Program-made: the position numbers and the translations under genes | From: Petaurus breviceps papuanus | Lineage: Eukaryota; Chordata; Mammalia; Diprotodontia; Petauridae | NCBI GenBank assembly: GCA_028583685.1 | Contig: JAMXIF010000048.1 | Span: 27,369,553-27,433,552 of the forward strand | Reading direction: 5' to 3' | Length of the DNA: 64,000 nt | The notes under the pieces: model-generated | Database searches by the model: none | The model's input: only the letters and a program-made list of their open reading frames with translations | What the model was told of the DNA's origin: nothing | In this document: piece after piece, positions 21,631 through 35,821 of the stretch | How positions within the stretch are numbered: the stretch's first letter is position 1 | How the letters are laid out: each line of letters opens with the position of its first letter

Positions 21631-23296
21631 AGGGCTTACTATTTGCAATTATCACAATATATTTCACCCTTGATATTACTGGAAAGGTTTCCAGTATTTC
21701 TCTACTCTAGTTTTTTGGCAGATAACTGTTTATCGTATAAGGGAACATAAATTTATTCTTATGTTTTATGTGTGTGTGAGTGTTTTAACAGAAATATGTG
21801 TTATATTAAAAAAAACTTTTCTGATTATTTTGATCTAATCATATGACTTTGTTTTCATTATCAATATAGATCATTTTGTTTAAAACTTTCTTCACATTGA
21901 ACAAACCTTGCTTTCCTGGAATAAATCTTAACTGTTTATAATCTATAATCTTTTTCATGCGTTGTTCAAGCCTCTTTGCTAGTGTTTTATTTAAATTTTT
22001 GTGTCTGCATTCTTTAGGGATATTATTCTGTGGTTTTCCTTCTTTGATTTGTTTCTCTGTGATTTAGATATGAGATGTGGAAAGGAGAAAAAAGTATTTA
22101 TTAAATACCTAGCATATGTGAGAGACTATTACATTTACAATTTGCTTTACAAAAATTTTCTCATTTGATATATATTCTGTATTTTATTTGACAGGTATTA
22201 TATAAATATTCTATGATGCAAATAAAGTTTGAAGAATATATTTAAATCATAGATAGAGTTGATCAGATTTCTTTGATTCTTTTTACAATTTACTTAAAAT
22301 TGGAAATAGTTGTTCCTTGAATGTTTGATAGAATTCACATATAAAACTGTGTGGTCTTGAGGTTTTTTTCTTTGGGAGTTCATTTTTATTTGTTTGTTGT
22401 TTTGAGATTGGGCTGTTTAAATGATCTGTTTTCTTAATGTAGGTATATCACATTTTTGTAGCTATTGATCCATTTTATATAAATTTTAAGTTTTCTTGAC
22501 ATGCAGTTTGGTAAAGTAATTTCTAATATATTTATTGTGATTTCTTCTTTTAATTTAAAAGAGATTAACTAATGATTCGTCTATTTTATTATTTTCTCTG
22601 AAATACACTAGCTTTCAGTTTTATTTTGCTTTCATTTTTGTTAATCTATTTATAAATGTCTGTTTTGCTATTCATGTGAGTTTTTTAATTTGTTTTTTCT
22701 ATTCTTTCTTTAGTAGAATGCTTAATTTAGTTATCTTTTTTTCTCTTTTTATTGATGGAAATATTTAAAAGATAAAATCTTTACTTAAGGCCTGCTTTGG
22801 CTATGTCCCCCAATTTTTTTTTAATGTTCTCTCATTTGTTGTCATTTGCTTTGATGAAAATTTCTATTCTTTTCATTATTTGTTCTTTGATACACACATT
22901 TATTTGGAATCATTTAGTCTTGTTTTAACCCTTTCTTAAAAGCCTCATTGTTGAATGTAATTTTATTGCATTATGATTGCTAAAATGTTTTTAAAATAAG
23001 CTTTTCTGCATTTGTTTATGGTTTTTTTTAATGACTCACTACTACTACTAGATCAGGTTTTCTTAAAATATCGTGCTTTCACATCATTCTGTTACTATTC
23101 AGTAATCACCAAAGATCTATTATTTCTAAATTTTCTATCTAACATTCTATTTAGATCTTTGTCTTGTTTATTCTCTTTTGCTTATACCTGTCTAGTTCTG
23201 AAGTAGGTACACTGAGTTCCCCAACTATCATAGTTTTACTGTCTGTTTCTTCCTATAAATCACATCATTTAACTATTTGGATGCTGTACAGTTTGT

Positions 23297-23302
23297 GGGG
23301 GT

Positions 23303-23331
<29 letters not shown>
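23297..23331. repeat. (GT)n microsatellite
   Basis: About 17 uninterrupted GT units within L1 relic A. Confidence 0.9.
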
Positions 23332-23335
<4 letters not shown>

Positions 23336-24770
23336 AAAATCTGATATTAATTCATTATGATGTCTTATCATATAATATACTTTTCCTTTTTATCTCCTTT
23401 AATCATGCTTATTTTTACTGCTGCTTTCTCTGAGATCCTGATTGTTATCCTTCAGCATTTTTAAAAGTTTTATCTGAAGCAAAATAGGCTTTCCTTCAGA
23501 TTTCACTCTTTTTTTTAATCTTTGTGTTAATGTTTTCTGTTATAAGTATGTTTCTTGTAACCAGCATATTGTATGATTCTGTTTTCTAATCCATACTGCT
23601 AAATTCCTCCATTTTATGCTTGAGTTCATTCCTTCCATATTTATAGTTATGATTGTTAATTGTTTATTTCTGTACCTCATATCTCTTACATTTTTCTTTT
23701 CCTTGACTCCTTGTCCCCTCTCTACAAGGAAGAGGATGGTGAGTTAGAACTGTGGTAAATGAAAATTATAACAGACTTTTTTTTTTTATCAAACCTGATT
23801 CTATTTCACTACCCTTCTTCCCAAGTTTCTTTACTTTTATTTTCATTTCATGTTCCATACTCTAAATATGGAATTTGTTTTCCTTATTAATAGCCCCTCA
23901 ATGGGTTTCTCATCCCCCTCTCTACCGTCCCTGGCCCTATCAGGTTGTCTGTTGAATTTAATGTATTTTATACTAAATTCTTTGTGTATATGTATCTTTG
24001 TCCTTGTGTGTTTATGTTTATAAATGAAAATCAGTGTTCATATAATCTTCTTGAGTAATCTTATTATATGACATGGTGTTCTGCTTCCCTTCCTCCATTT
24101 CTTCCCCATTTTCTTTTCTTCTCTATTCTTTTCCTTCACATTTTTTTCTTAAGGTAATCAATATAAAACAAAATTGCTCCCAATAACTCTGTGTTATTTA
24201 CTTTCTCTGTAACCCTGACCCTTGAAGATAGAGTTCAGATGGGATAATTTTTTCTTATATTTAAAATATAAACACTTAATCATCATATAGTCCTTTCCAA
24301 TTGATCAGATGTCTTTACCTTTCTATGTTTTTCTTCAATCCTGTATTTGCATTTTATTATATCTACTCATCTCTGGCCTATTCATCTCCATCTCCTTTAC
24401 TTCATTCCAGAGAACCATCTCATATAACGAATAATATTTTTAAAGACAAAAAAGAAAAAGGAAAGGAAAATAAATCAGCATGACTGAACAATTCATCAAA
24501 AAGCCTGAAAATATGTCCAATGTCCATTTGTGGACTTCCCATATCTACAAAAGGCTAGAGTTAGAGTGTCTTCTTTTACATCTCATCTTTTAAGATATGT
24601 TTATTCTTTATAACTTTGAAATATTTTGATTTATCTGCTTGGTTCTTTCTTTTTATATTCTTCTAGTCACTGTATGCTTGTAATATCTTTATATATAGAT
24701 ATAGATAGATATACATGTATAGGATGTTTTTTTTGTTTTGCTTAATTCACTCTTCTTCAGTTCATGTAGA

Positions 24771-25169
<399 letters not shown>

Positions 25170-25325
25170 TCTTTTCATGCTTCTCTTTTTTCATCATATT
25201 TGTAAATTTTAGGGTTCTTTTAATTTGAGATTTCTTATTTCTGACTGGGAACATTCTTTTATAAAGTTGTTAGTAGTTTACAATTCTTTTTAGAAAATGT
25301 TTTTCATATCCTTTAACTCTAGATA

Positions 25326-25418
<93 letters not shown>

Positions 25419-25525
25419 ACACACATATACACACACCCACACAGGCATGTGTTGCATACACGTGATAGAGTGTCAGGCCTGAAGCCTGAAAGAGTCATCT
25501 TCCTGATTTCAAATCTGGTCTCAGA
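25170..25525. repeat. tandem duplication, unit B (356 bp)
   Basis: Second copy of the unit starting at 24771, with the same L1 piece, a shorter (GT)n(GA)n tract (25326-25418) and the same SINE head. After ggtctcaga the SINE continues normally to about 25680. The length difference from unit A lies mainly in the microsatellite. Confidence 0.9.
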
Positions 25526-25682
25526 CACTTACTATATCTGTATAGTTATTTAAATCCTGTGTGCCTCTGTTTCTTCATCTGTAAAATGAACTGAAGAAGG
25601 AAATGTCAAACCACTTCAGTATCTTTGCCATGAAAACAACAAAGGGGGTCATAAATGGTCAGATATGACTGAAAAAATAGAT
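25461..25682 (+). mobile_element. RTE-tailed SINE
   Basis: Sense SINE: gtgatagagtgtcaggcctg, cacttactatatctgtatag, catctgtaaaatgaactgaa, gtatctttgccatgaaaaca. The head is repeated at about 25107-25169 because of the tandem duplication. Confidence 0.85.
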
Positions 25683-26834
25683 ATATACCCTCTGCCACCC
25701 TCACAAATATACATATCCACTTATGTGTGTACATCTGTCTGTCCATCATCTTTTGTTTTTTTGTGGTGAATGAAAAAACCTTAGCACAAAATAAATACAA
25801 ATTTTTTTACCCCTATTCAGCCACTTCCCTTCTTATTCTAGGTTCAATAATTTTCTCTGTATTAAAACTTTCCAGTTTTATGTAATTAAATCTATTGATT
25901 TCTTCTTTTGTAATTGATTCTTCCTTTAATTTGGTTAAGAATATATCTCCTCCCTATAGCTGTGAGAGATACATGATCTTCCTGTATTTTTTTTTTTGAG
26001 GTATGCTCTTTCAGATTAAGTCATGTATCCATTTAAAATATATTGTGAAATATGATATAACATTTTGGTCTAACACTAAGCATATTTTCTACTAGTTTGC
26101 TTTCCAATTTTTCCAGCAGGTTTTTTTTCATCAAATAGGAAGTTCTTTCCTAACTGATTTATATTTTCCAGTTTATCAGACATGAGGTTATTGATTCCTA
26201 TTGTTTCTAATTTTCCCTCATGTCCTGTGTTTCTCTTGATCTACCTCTCTATTTTTTAAAATCAGTACCAGCTGTTTTTATGACTCCTTTATAACATAAT
26301 TTGAGGTCTGGAAATACTATTCCTTCCTTCATCTCTTTGTCTTTTCATATGTTTTCCTTCATATTCTAGATCTTGTATTTGTACAAATGAATTTTAATCT
26401 TATTTTATTGATTTCTGTTAAATATTCCTTTGATAATTTGTTTGGTATAGGATTAAACGTATAAATTAATTTGATGATATTATCATTTTAATTTTATTGG
26501 CACAGCATAGCTCCAAGTACTAAATATCCATTCAGCTATTTAAGTTTTTCTTTTCTTTTTTATCCCCCCCCTTCCCCCAAACCAAATGCTTTATTAACTT
26601 CTGGATTCCATCATTCATTTCCGCCAGATTTTGAGTTGAAAATTTTCTCTCCATTTTTCCCCTACCCACTGCCCCCAAAATACCGATCCTACTGGATATC
26701 CCCTCCTCCAATCTGCTCTCTCCCATATCTTCTCCCATAACCCTTTTGACTTTCCAGTAGGGCGCAGTAGATCTCTATGCCCCAGTGCCAGGGTATCTTA
26801 TTTCCCAGTTACAGGTAAAATAATATTAATAATA

Positions 26835-26835
<1 letters not shown>

Positions 26836-26881
<46 letters not shown>
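26836..26881. repeat. (AT)n microsatellite
   Basis: About 23 AT units within the HAL1-like 3' UTR. Copy 4 has a related AT/AC run at 63687-63717. Confidence 0.9.
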
Positions 26882-26885
<4 letters not shown>

Positions 26886-27676
26886 AACATTTGATTTTAA
26901 AACTTTGAATTCCATATTCATTCCCTTCTTCTCTTGTCACCCACTCTTACTGGGAAGATAAGCAATTCAGTATAGGTTGTACATGTATAGCTATGTAAAA
27001 CATTTCCATAGTGGATATATTGTAAAAGCCTGACTATATTTCTCTCCCTCCTATCCCACCTCCCACTTGTTCTATTCTCTACTTTGATCTTATCCCTTTT
27101 CAAAAGTGGGTTCTTCCAACTTACCTTCCCCCCCAGCCTGCCCTCCCTTCCATCATTCCCCCTCTCATCCCCTTCCTTCCTACTCCCCTGTAGGATGAGA
27201 TGCCCTATTTAGTGTGTATGTCATTCCCTCCCAAAGTCAAATTCAGTGAGAATAAGGTTGACCCATTCTCTTTTGCGTTCCTGTTCTTACCCTCCATTGT
27301 AACCATTTTCCCTTGCCTCTTCTATATGAGATAGTTTGCCCCATTCTGTCTCTCCCCATTTCCTCTCATTATATTCCTCTTTCACCTCTTAATATCACCT
27401 TTTAAGTATCATCCCTTCCTTTTAAATTGGTCCTGTGCCCTCTATCTATGTATATCTGTAAACATATAGACACACATTCACATATATATTCATATATCAT
27501 ATACCCTCATATATATTTCTATTCCCTTCAACTATTTTCATACTGAGAAAAGTTTCATCAGTTACAATTATCGTTTTTCCATGTAGGAATGTAAATAGTT
27601 CAACTTTGATAAGTTCCTTATGATTTCTTTTCCCTGTTTACCTTCTCATGCTTCTCTTGCTTCTTGTATCTGAATG

Positions 27677-28728
27677 TCAGATTTTCTTTTCAACTCTGGT
27701 TTTATCATCAGGAATGCTTGAAAGTCCTCTATTCCATTGAATGACCATATTTTCCCCTGAAACATGATACTTACTCAGTTTTTCTATGTAGGTGATTCGT
27801 GGTTTTAATCCCAGCTCTTTTGCTCTCCATAATGTCATATTCCAAACCCTTTGATCCCTCAGTGTAGAAGCTGTCACATCCTGAGTTTTCCTGATTATGT
27901 TTCCACAATATTCAAATTGTTTCTTCCTGGATGCTTGTAATATTCTCTCTTTGATCTGGGAATTTCAGAACCTGGCTATAATATTCCTAGGAGTTTTCTT
28001 TTTGGGATCTTTTTCAGGAGGTGATGGGTGGATTCTTTCAACCTCTATTTTGTCCTCTGGTTCTAAAACATCAGGGCAGTTTTCCTTGAGAATTTCTTGA
28101 AGGATGATTTCTAGGTTCTTTTTTTGATCATGGCTTTCAGGTAGTCCAATAATTTTTAAATTGTCTCTCCTGCATCTATTTTCCAGTTCAGTGGTTTTCC
28201 CAGTGAGATATTTCACATTGCCTTCTATTTTTTCATTTGTTTGGATCTGTTTAATAGTATCTTGATTTCTCATAAAGTCACTAGCTCCCATTTGCTCCAA
28301 TTTAATTCTGAAGGAATGATTCCCTTCAGTGAATTTTTGAAATTCTTTTTCCATTGGCTTTTTAAGGCATTCTTCTCCTCATTTGCTTTTTCAGCCTCTT
28401 TTGCCATTTGAGTTAGTCTATTTTTTAAGGTGTTATTTTCTTCAGTCAGGTTGTTGACTCTCATTGTATAATTTTCTTGCATTGTTCTCATTTCTCTTCC
28501 CAATTTTTCCTCCACTTCTCTTATTTGCTTTTCAAAATCCTTCTTAAGGTCCTCTATTGCCTGTAACCAGCTCGTATTTTTCTTGTAAGCTTTTGGTGCA
28601 GGAGTTCTGACTTCATTGTCTTCTTCCTCCTGTTCCATGCTTTGATCCTTTTTGTCCCCAAAATAAGATTGTGAAGTTGGGTTGCTCTGCTTGCTTTGCT
28701 TCCTTTGCTTGCTCATGTTGCCACTCAA
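27677..28728 (-). pseudogene. HAL1 ORF1-like gene, frameshifted
   Basis: About 350 codons when read across frames. Residues 1-150 of the first piece (28728-28270) start MSGNMSKQRKQSKQ and form a long coiled coil (DLKKDFEKQIREVEEKLGRE, NNTLKNRLTQMAKEAEKANE). The second piece (28354-27965) has the RRM-like block RRDNLKIIGLPESHDQ and ENCPDVLEPEDKIEVERIHP, close to L1 ORF1p. The third (27877-27677) is the C-terminal domain (MTASTLRDQRVWNMTLWRAK). Two frame changes separate the pieces. The parent protein would bind element RNA as L1 ORF1p does. The start Met could also be the second one, MSKQRKQ. Confidence 0.8.
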
Positions 28729-29746
28729 TTACTTGACTTTTGGGCTTTTTGCCACAGTAGGACTCTACTACCAGACAGGGGTGCTTTGTCCTAATCACTG
28801 GGGTTTTCTCAGCTGCTGAAGGTATTACTTGGGTGCCCTCTCTGAAGCCCCCACACATTCTGGCAACCTGGTCTAATACCCTAGGACCTCCACCCTACAC
28901 CGCAATCCAGATCCAAGCAAGTTAAAGCAAGAGCGATTACCCCTCCGACTGGTTTCTTGGTCCCCCTACAATATGCAGGCAGGGGCTAGAGGAGCCATGT
29001 GTGGCTGCGGCTGCAGGGCTGAGGTGCCTCAGCCACTTCTCTCCCCAGGGGCAAAAGCCAACGCACTCCCAACTACTGGATCACAAAGTCCACAGTGCAC
29101 TGACCTCTCACTTTGTCCTTCCCATCTATGTGTTGAAAATTTTGGAAACTGCCACATCTGCTGGTGATCTGAAGTCCCTCCAGGGGTGGTTGGTCAGGCC
29201 CGCCCTGGGGCCAAAACCTCCTGCTGGGGTGGGCTGGAGTCAGCTCCCAGAGCACTGCGCTGGCCGCTTGCTACTGGCCTGCCAGGCTGTCCTCAGTGGG
29301 AGGTTAGCTTCTCTGTGTCATTTTGTGGCTTCTGTAGCTCCAAAGTTTCTTCAAAGTCACTTTTACATCAGTTGGTGGAGATGGAAGCTGGAGCTCTGCG
29401 GAAATCCTGTTTCTACTCCTCCATCTTGATTCTGCTCCTCCTTAAGTTTTTCTTTAAAGAGCACTTTTTAATTAAATGTATAAAAGTCATTTATGTGGTA
29501 TGATAGATTGATCCTTGGATGTTTTGTGTATTTTTTATTCTAAAATGGAAAGGAATTATCTTTTTTTCTTGTTGTCTCTTGGAATTTGTTATTTTTATTT
29601 AGAAATGGGGTTGTTTTCTGAATGTTTGTTTTGTAGCTTTTAACTTTGGTAAAACCATTGTCTCAAACAGTATCTTTGCTAATTCCCTATAATTTTAAAA
29701 ATAAGCCATCATGTTATTAGCAAATGAGAATAGTTTTGTCTCCTCT

Positions 29747-29902
29747 TTTTTTTTTTTTTAAGTAATTGGGTTTAAGTAACTTGCTCAAGGTTACCCGGCC
29801 AGTTATTTTGTGTGCATGTCAAGTATCTGAGGCTGGAACTGATCCCAGGTCTCCCTACGCCGGGGCCGGTGCTCTTACTCACTGCACCACCTGGCCACCT
29901 CA
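29747..29902 (-). mobile_element. tRNA-type SINE (family 2) with 15-bp target duplication
   Basis: Antisense copy of the second SINE family: taagtaacttgctcaaggtt, tgctcttactcactgcacca. Flanked by agttttgtctcctct on both sides (about 29732-29746 and 29903-29917). Confidence 0.9.
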
Positions 29903-30574
29903 AGTTTTGTCTCCTCTTTATCTATGTTTGTGCCTTTAGTTTCTTTTCTTGCCTGTTGTTATTACTCCTGTTTCAGAGCTAAAGGAAATAATTTGGGGTA
30001 GGAGAATGATACTAGAGTCACCCTTGCTTTACTCCTGAATTTATTGGGAACGGTTCTACTATATCTCCAATGCACATTATGCTTGCTTTTAGTTTTAGTT
30101 AATTTAGTTTTTAATTGCTCAATTTCTCCTCTAATTTTTAATATCTCTTTTGTTTTATTTTTGCATTTATTTATTGCCTTCCTAATTATTTTAAGTACAT
30201 TCACTTCATTAATCCTCACTCTATCTTGGTAATGTATGTTTGTAAGGATAACATTTTTCCCTTGAAGATTTTTTTACTTCATCCCAGAAATTTTGGTGTT
30301 GTATTTAGTCTTTAAGATTTTTGTGATATTTATAAAATATCCCTCTGTCCATACTTTATATGATTTTTAGCACAAATAAATGTTCATCTTTATTCTTTGA
30401 AAACTTTTTCTACATTCATTGACATAATTGTGTGGTTTGGGACATTTCTGTTTTTAATATGATTAACTATATTGATTGTTTTTCTAATGTTCAACTATCT
30501 TTGCATATGTGGTATGAATCCAAGTTGTTCATGATACCTGATATCTTGGATGAATTTCTCTAGTCTTTGTGACA

Positions 30575-30625
30575 GCACTTAATAGAGTGCCTGGCACATA
30601 GTAGGTATTTAATATTGATTTACAG
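30575..30625 (+). mobile_element. short L2 tail fragment
   Basis: About 45 bases of L2-type 3' end (gagtgcctggcacatagtag) within L1 relic B. Confidence 0.5.
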
Positions 30626-30805
30626 CATTTTAAAATGCATATTCTTGAATGACATTGATCTATAATTTTCCTTTTATACTTTATCCATCTCTTGTTTAGG
30701 TATTAGGATTATAATTGCCTCTTAAAAGGAATCTGGTCTGGTGCTTTCTCAGTTTTTGAGAGTAATTTTTGTGCTATCATTGTTCATTGTTCTTTAAAAG
30801 CTACA

Positions 30806-30964
30806 TGGGAGGGGCAGCCAGGTAGCACAGCGAGTAAGAGCACCGGCCCCAGTGTCGGGATGACCTGGGGATCAAACCCCAGGCTCAAATACTTAGCACC
30901 CACCCAGAAACACCTGGCCGTGTAACCTTGAGCAAGTTACTTAACCCCAATTGCTTAAAAAAAA
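30806..30964 (+). mobile_element. tRNA-type SINE (family 2)
   Basis: ggggcagccaggtagcacag head, gagtaagagcaccggcccca, tgtaaccttgagcaagttac, A-rich tail. Flanked by aaaagctaca (30796-30805 and about 30965-30974). Confidence 0.9.
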
Positions 30965-31330
30965 AAAAGCTACACAGGATTCTTTTGTGAATCTACCAGG
31001 ATCAGGCATATTTTTGCTTTTGTTTTGCTACTTCCTGTACAAATAGTTCTAGTTTATTGAGATTGATATTTAAGATTTGTTTTATCTTCTTAGTTTAGGT
31101 ATACACTTTTGAACATATTCTTCTAATTCTTTTATGTCCTTAATTTTGTTGGCATATAATTCTAGATAGTAGGTTCCAATAATTCCTTTTCATTTCTTCT
31201 AATTTAATTGTGGTTTTACTTTGTTTTTTGATGTTTTGGTAATTTGGCTTTCTGCTTTTTTTTTAAAATCAGATTGACTACTTTTTAGTCTTTTCAAAAA
31301 ACTTTTATCGTTTTATGATTTCTGTTGTTT

Positions 31331-31850
31331 TGTTTTGTCCTTATTTCTCTTCTTTTTTTTTTTCCCATTGGAAACTACAGGAGCTATATATCACATATTT
31401 CCTGCTGTCTTTTTCCTTCCTTTTCTCCTTTTAGGCACTCTCCCATTCTGAAAATTAGTACCACAGTTGATTTACTTGTAGGCAAGATGCTGTGATCTTT
31501 GGTCCATAATGTTTTAGGCTTGTTTCTCCACCTTTATTTCTATTTGACTTCCATTTTCTACTTTGCCTTCTTGTGAGTTTTGAAAAGAATTCTCTTGATG
31601 GTCTTTCTGATGTTATTTTTGTCCATGATTGCTGTATTTGTTTACCTTTCTTGTGTTTCTGTTGTCTGAGGTGTTTGAAAAGCAAATAATTTCTTTTCTG
31701 GTGGTTAGAGTTGAGTCCCATTTCAAACTGATGCGTTGTTCTTCTGCACCCCTGCTGTTAGATAGTAGTGGAGCTGGGGATGCTGAGTGAGTATACTCAG
31801 ATTTAGGGATTAGCTTTTGCTGCTGTTTACCTCATTAGGACTCTTGATAT
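31331..31850. other. unassigned sequence with an 88-codon minus-strand frame
   Basis: The frame 31721-31455 (minus) starts MGLNSNHQKRNYLLFKHLRQ and is rich in Lys and Arg. It could be a remnant of an unrecognised LINE ORF1 or chance. No family match from reading. Confidence 0.4.
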
Positions 31851-31852
31851 CT

Positions 31853-31953
31853 CAGCATTTCTTAAACTTGAGCTGTGACTCCATGTGGGGTCATGATCCA
31901 CAGTTTAAGAAGTGCTGAAGGGGTCATGAGTAGAGAAAGTTTAAGAAGTCCTG
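31853..31953. mobile_element. hAT-like palindromic terminal-repeat relic
   Basis: cagcatttcttaaact at 31853 and agtttaagaagtgctg ending at 31917 are inverted repeats with one mismatch around a 33-bp middle that includes ccatgtggggtcatga. A further related end (aagtttaagaagtcctg) ends at about 31953. CAG...CTG termini of this type belong to hAT (Charlie-like) transposons. No clean 8-bp duplication was seen. Confidence 0.6.
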
Positions 31954-32084
31954 TTCAGACCATGGAAACACTTGAAATTACTTTATTTTTTATTCTTAAT
32001 TTCTATTTTTTGAGAGGATTGAGAGTTAGAGAGAATTAGAGAAAGGCATCTTGCTTCTTGAGTAAGGTTTTACTCCTCTTTTAT

Positions 32085-32150
32085 TTAGGTTATTTAGGTG
32101 CTGGGTGTTCTCTTTATTCTTCATCAGGGTGTTGGGTAGTCTTTTGTCCC
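32085..32150. repeat. two units of the ~42-bp minisatellite
   Basis: ttatttaggtgctgggtgtt and ttcatcagggtgttgggtag match the repeat unit of the large array at 37943-38515. Confidence 0.6.
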
Positions 32151-33463
32151 ATTCCCTTTCACCTTCCTGCTCTTCCCCTCCATTGTAACAGTTTTCTCCT
32201 GCCTATTTTATATGAGATACTTTACCTTAATCTATCTCTCCCTTTCTTCTCCCAATAAATTCCTCTTTCATCTCTTTATTTTATTTTTTAGATATCATCC
32301 CTTCATATTCAACTCATCCTCTGCCCTCTGTCTATGTATACATGAACATACAAATGCCCACACTCACATATATTTATATACACATTTATCCTCCTATACA
32401 TACATATATATGTATGTATACATATACACACATATATTCCCTTCAGCTATCCTCATACTGAGAAAAGTTTTATGAGTTACAGTTATTGGTTTTCCATGTA
32501 GGAATATAAATGGTTCAACTTTAATAGGTTTCTTATGATTTCTTTTTCCTTTTTACCTTTTCGTGCTTCTTTTGTTTCTTGTATTTGAAAGTCAAATTTT
32601 CTGTTCAGCTCAGGTTTTTTCATCAAGAATGCTTGAAAGTCCTCTATTTCATTGAATATTCATATTTTCCCCTGAAGCATTATACTTAGTTTTGCTGGGT
32701 AGGTGATTCTGGATTTTAATCCTAGCTCCCTTGCCCTCCAGAATATCATATTCCAAGCCCTTCTGTCCCTTAATGTAGAAGCTGCTAGGTCTTGTGTCAT
32801 CCTGATTGTGTTTCCACAATACTAAAATTGTTTCTTCCTGACTGCTTGCATTATTTTTCTCCTTGACCTGGGAACTCTGGAATTTGGCTATAATATTACT
32901 AGGAGTTTTCTTTTGGGGATCTTTTTCAAGAGGTGATGGGTGAATTCTTCCAGTTTCTATTTTGCCCTCTTGTTTGAGAATATCAGGGCAATTTTGCTTA
33001 ACAATTTCTTGAAATATGGTGTCTAGATTCTCTTTTTGATCATGGCTTTCAGGTAGAACAATAATTTTTAAATTATCACTCCTGGATCTATTTTCCAAGT
33101 CAGTGGTTTTTCCAATGAGATATTTCACATTGCCTTCTATTTTTTCATTTGTTTGGATCTGTTTTATAGTATCTTGATTTCTCATAAATTCATTAGCTTT
33201 CAGTTGCTCCAGTCTAATTTTGAAGGAGTTATTCTTTTCAGTGTCTTCTTGAAATTCCTTTTCTATCTGGCAAATTTAGCTTTTTAAAGCATTCTTCTGC
33301 CATTGGCTTTTTGAGCCTCTTTTGCCATTTGAGTTAGTATATTTTTTAAGGGATTATTTTCTTCAGTATTTTTTTGGGTCTCCTTTAGCAGGCTGTTGAC
33401 TTGCTTTTCATGATTTTCTTGCATCATTCTCATTTCTCTTCCCAAGTTTTCCTCTACTTCTCT

Positions 33464-34392
<929 letters not shown>

Positions 34393-35160
34393 TCCTCTAC
34401 TTCTCTTACTTGATTTTTAGAATCCTTCTTGAGCTCTCCCATGTGGCTTGTAAAGCAGTTCATATTTCTCTTGGAGGCTTTTGATGCAGGAGTTTTGACT
34501 TCATTGTCTTCTTCCCACACCATGCCTTGATCCTTTTTGTCCCCAGAAAAGGATTGTGTGATCTGCTTGTGCTTCTGTTACTTGTACATATTGGCAGCCA
34601 ATTATTTGACTTTTGAACTCTTTGCCACAGTAGAACTCTGTTTCCAAAATGGGGAGAGCTATGTCCCAAATCACTGGGGTTTTCACAGCTGCTGGAGCTA
34701 TTAGGTGTCGCTCTGTCTGCAGCCCCCACAAGCTCTGGCACACTGGCCACACACCCCAGGGCACCACCCAAGACCACTATCCAGATCCAAGCAGGTCAAA
34801 GCAAGAGCAATTAGTCTCTGAATGGTCACTTGGTCCCCTTATGATCTGCAGACCAGGAGCTGTGGAACCAGCCATGCAGCAGTAGCTGTAGCCACTGTAC
34901 CTGTCTCTGCCACTTCTCACCCTGGGGGCAGGGACTAGACCTTGATCTTTTGACCCCCTCTTCCAACAGAATTCCCAATTGACCTTTTACTTTGTCTTTG
35001 GTGTTTATGGTTTGAGAAGTCTGGAAACCACCACAACTGCTGGTGATTCACTCTCCTGAAGTCTGCTCTGGCTGCTGCTGTTTGGGGCCACCCTGGGGCC
35101 TGAACTATGGCTCACAAGGGATTGTGCTTGGCTTATAGGCCAGTGCAATAGACCCTTCCT

Positions 35161-35276
35161 GGGGCTGATAGTTGGCATAGTGAATAGAGCAACGGCCCTG
35201 GAGCCAGGAGGACCTGAGTTCAAATCAGGCTTCAGACACTTAACACTTACTAGCTGTGTGACCTCGTGTAGCAGCA
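35161..35276 (+). mobile_element. tRNA-type SINE (family 1), first part
   Basis: ggggctgatagttggcatag head, ctggagccaggaggacctga, up to gctgtgtgacctcg, where an LTR is inserted. It resumes at 35781 (cctcaggcaagtcacttaac) and ends near 35825. Confidence 0.9.
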
Positions 35277-35780
35277 ATCACCCCAGCGTCCCCAGGGTGT
35301 CTGCCATCACAGGTTCTTGGATCTGCTTTGATAAAGGAAAGCAACTCAAAATGGGTTAACAAGCTTACTTTAATCAGTCAGATATGTATCATTCACCTAG
35401 TTCAGGGGAAAAAGGTCAGCACCCCGAACTTCAGAATATACAGACAGAATTATCAAGAAAGAAACAGATCAAGTAGACAGATTCCCAAACTGTCCAACCA
35501 TTACATCCATACCAAACAACATCTGGGTTTCAAAGCCAGTGGGGCTCTGGACAAATGTTTCATCTGATCAAATCACAGAACACTTCTCAAAGTGAGCCCC
35601 AAAACAAAGCTACACATCAGGGCTTATATAGCCTTCTCCTGGTTCAGAGAATGTAACAACCTTATTGACTCACTGGCCAATCAAGAAGTATCTACTGAAA
35701 AACAACCCTCCCACCCCAGGCTCCAGGTGCACTTTAGCCTAGGGGCAGGGAAGATCTTACAAATTTATATTCCCATTACA
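35277..35780 (-). mobile_element. solo LTR of an endogenous retrovirus-like element
   Basis: A 504-bp unit inserted in the middle of a SINE. On the minus strand it starts TGTAATGGGAATATAA and ends TTGCTGCTACA, and it is flanked by near-identical 5-bp repeats. A TATA-type box (ctatataagcc on the minus strand) lies near 35625. No internal region is present. A partial copy of the same family lies at 38968-39327. The family is not named; it is younger than the SINE that it splits. Confidence 0.85.
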
Positions 35781-35821
35781 CCTCAGGCAAGTCACTTAAC
35801 CCCAGTTGCTCTCCAAAAAGC

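Larger units (their letters stand above)
21266..24150 (-). mobile_element. antisense L1 relic A (RT to endonuclease region)
   Basis: Reads as the reverse complement of L1 ORF2 from the RT core (21840-22100, cattgaacaaaccttgcttt) through the linker (22760-22830, cctgctttggctatgtcccc) to the endonuclease region (23200-23650). Decayed throughout. Its downstream (3') part is missing at the junction with the plus-strand L1 at 21265. The upper boundary is approximate. Confidence 0.7.
26554..29441 (-). mobile_element. HAL1-like (half-L1) element, complete, copy 2
   Basis: A complete 2.9-kb element bounded by an exact 14-bp target duplication (ttaagtttttcttt at 26540-26553 and 29442-29455). The 5' UTR (right end) matches the full-length L1 5' UTR, including its start (caagatgg box) and the acacagagaagctaacctcc block. 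One ORF1 region lies at 28728-27677. It is followed directly by a G-rich 3' UTR and a tail. No ORF2. It must depend on another element's reverse transcriptase, presumably L1. It was inserted in antisense L1 relic B, whose sequence resumes on both sides. Confidence 0.9.

Noticed and set aside
25826-25900. Possible exon in T-rich sequence between SINE and HAL1 copy 2
   Set aside because: The text aligns with the antisense L1 ORF2 C-terminal region.
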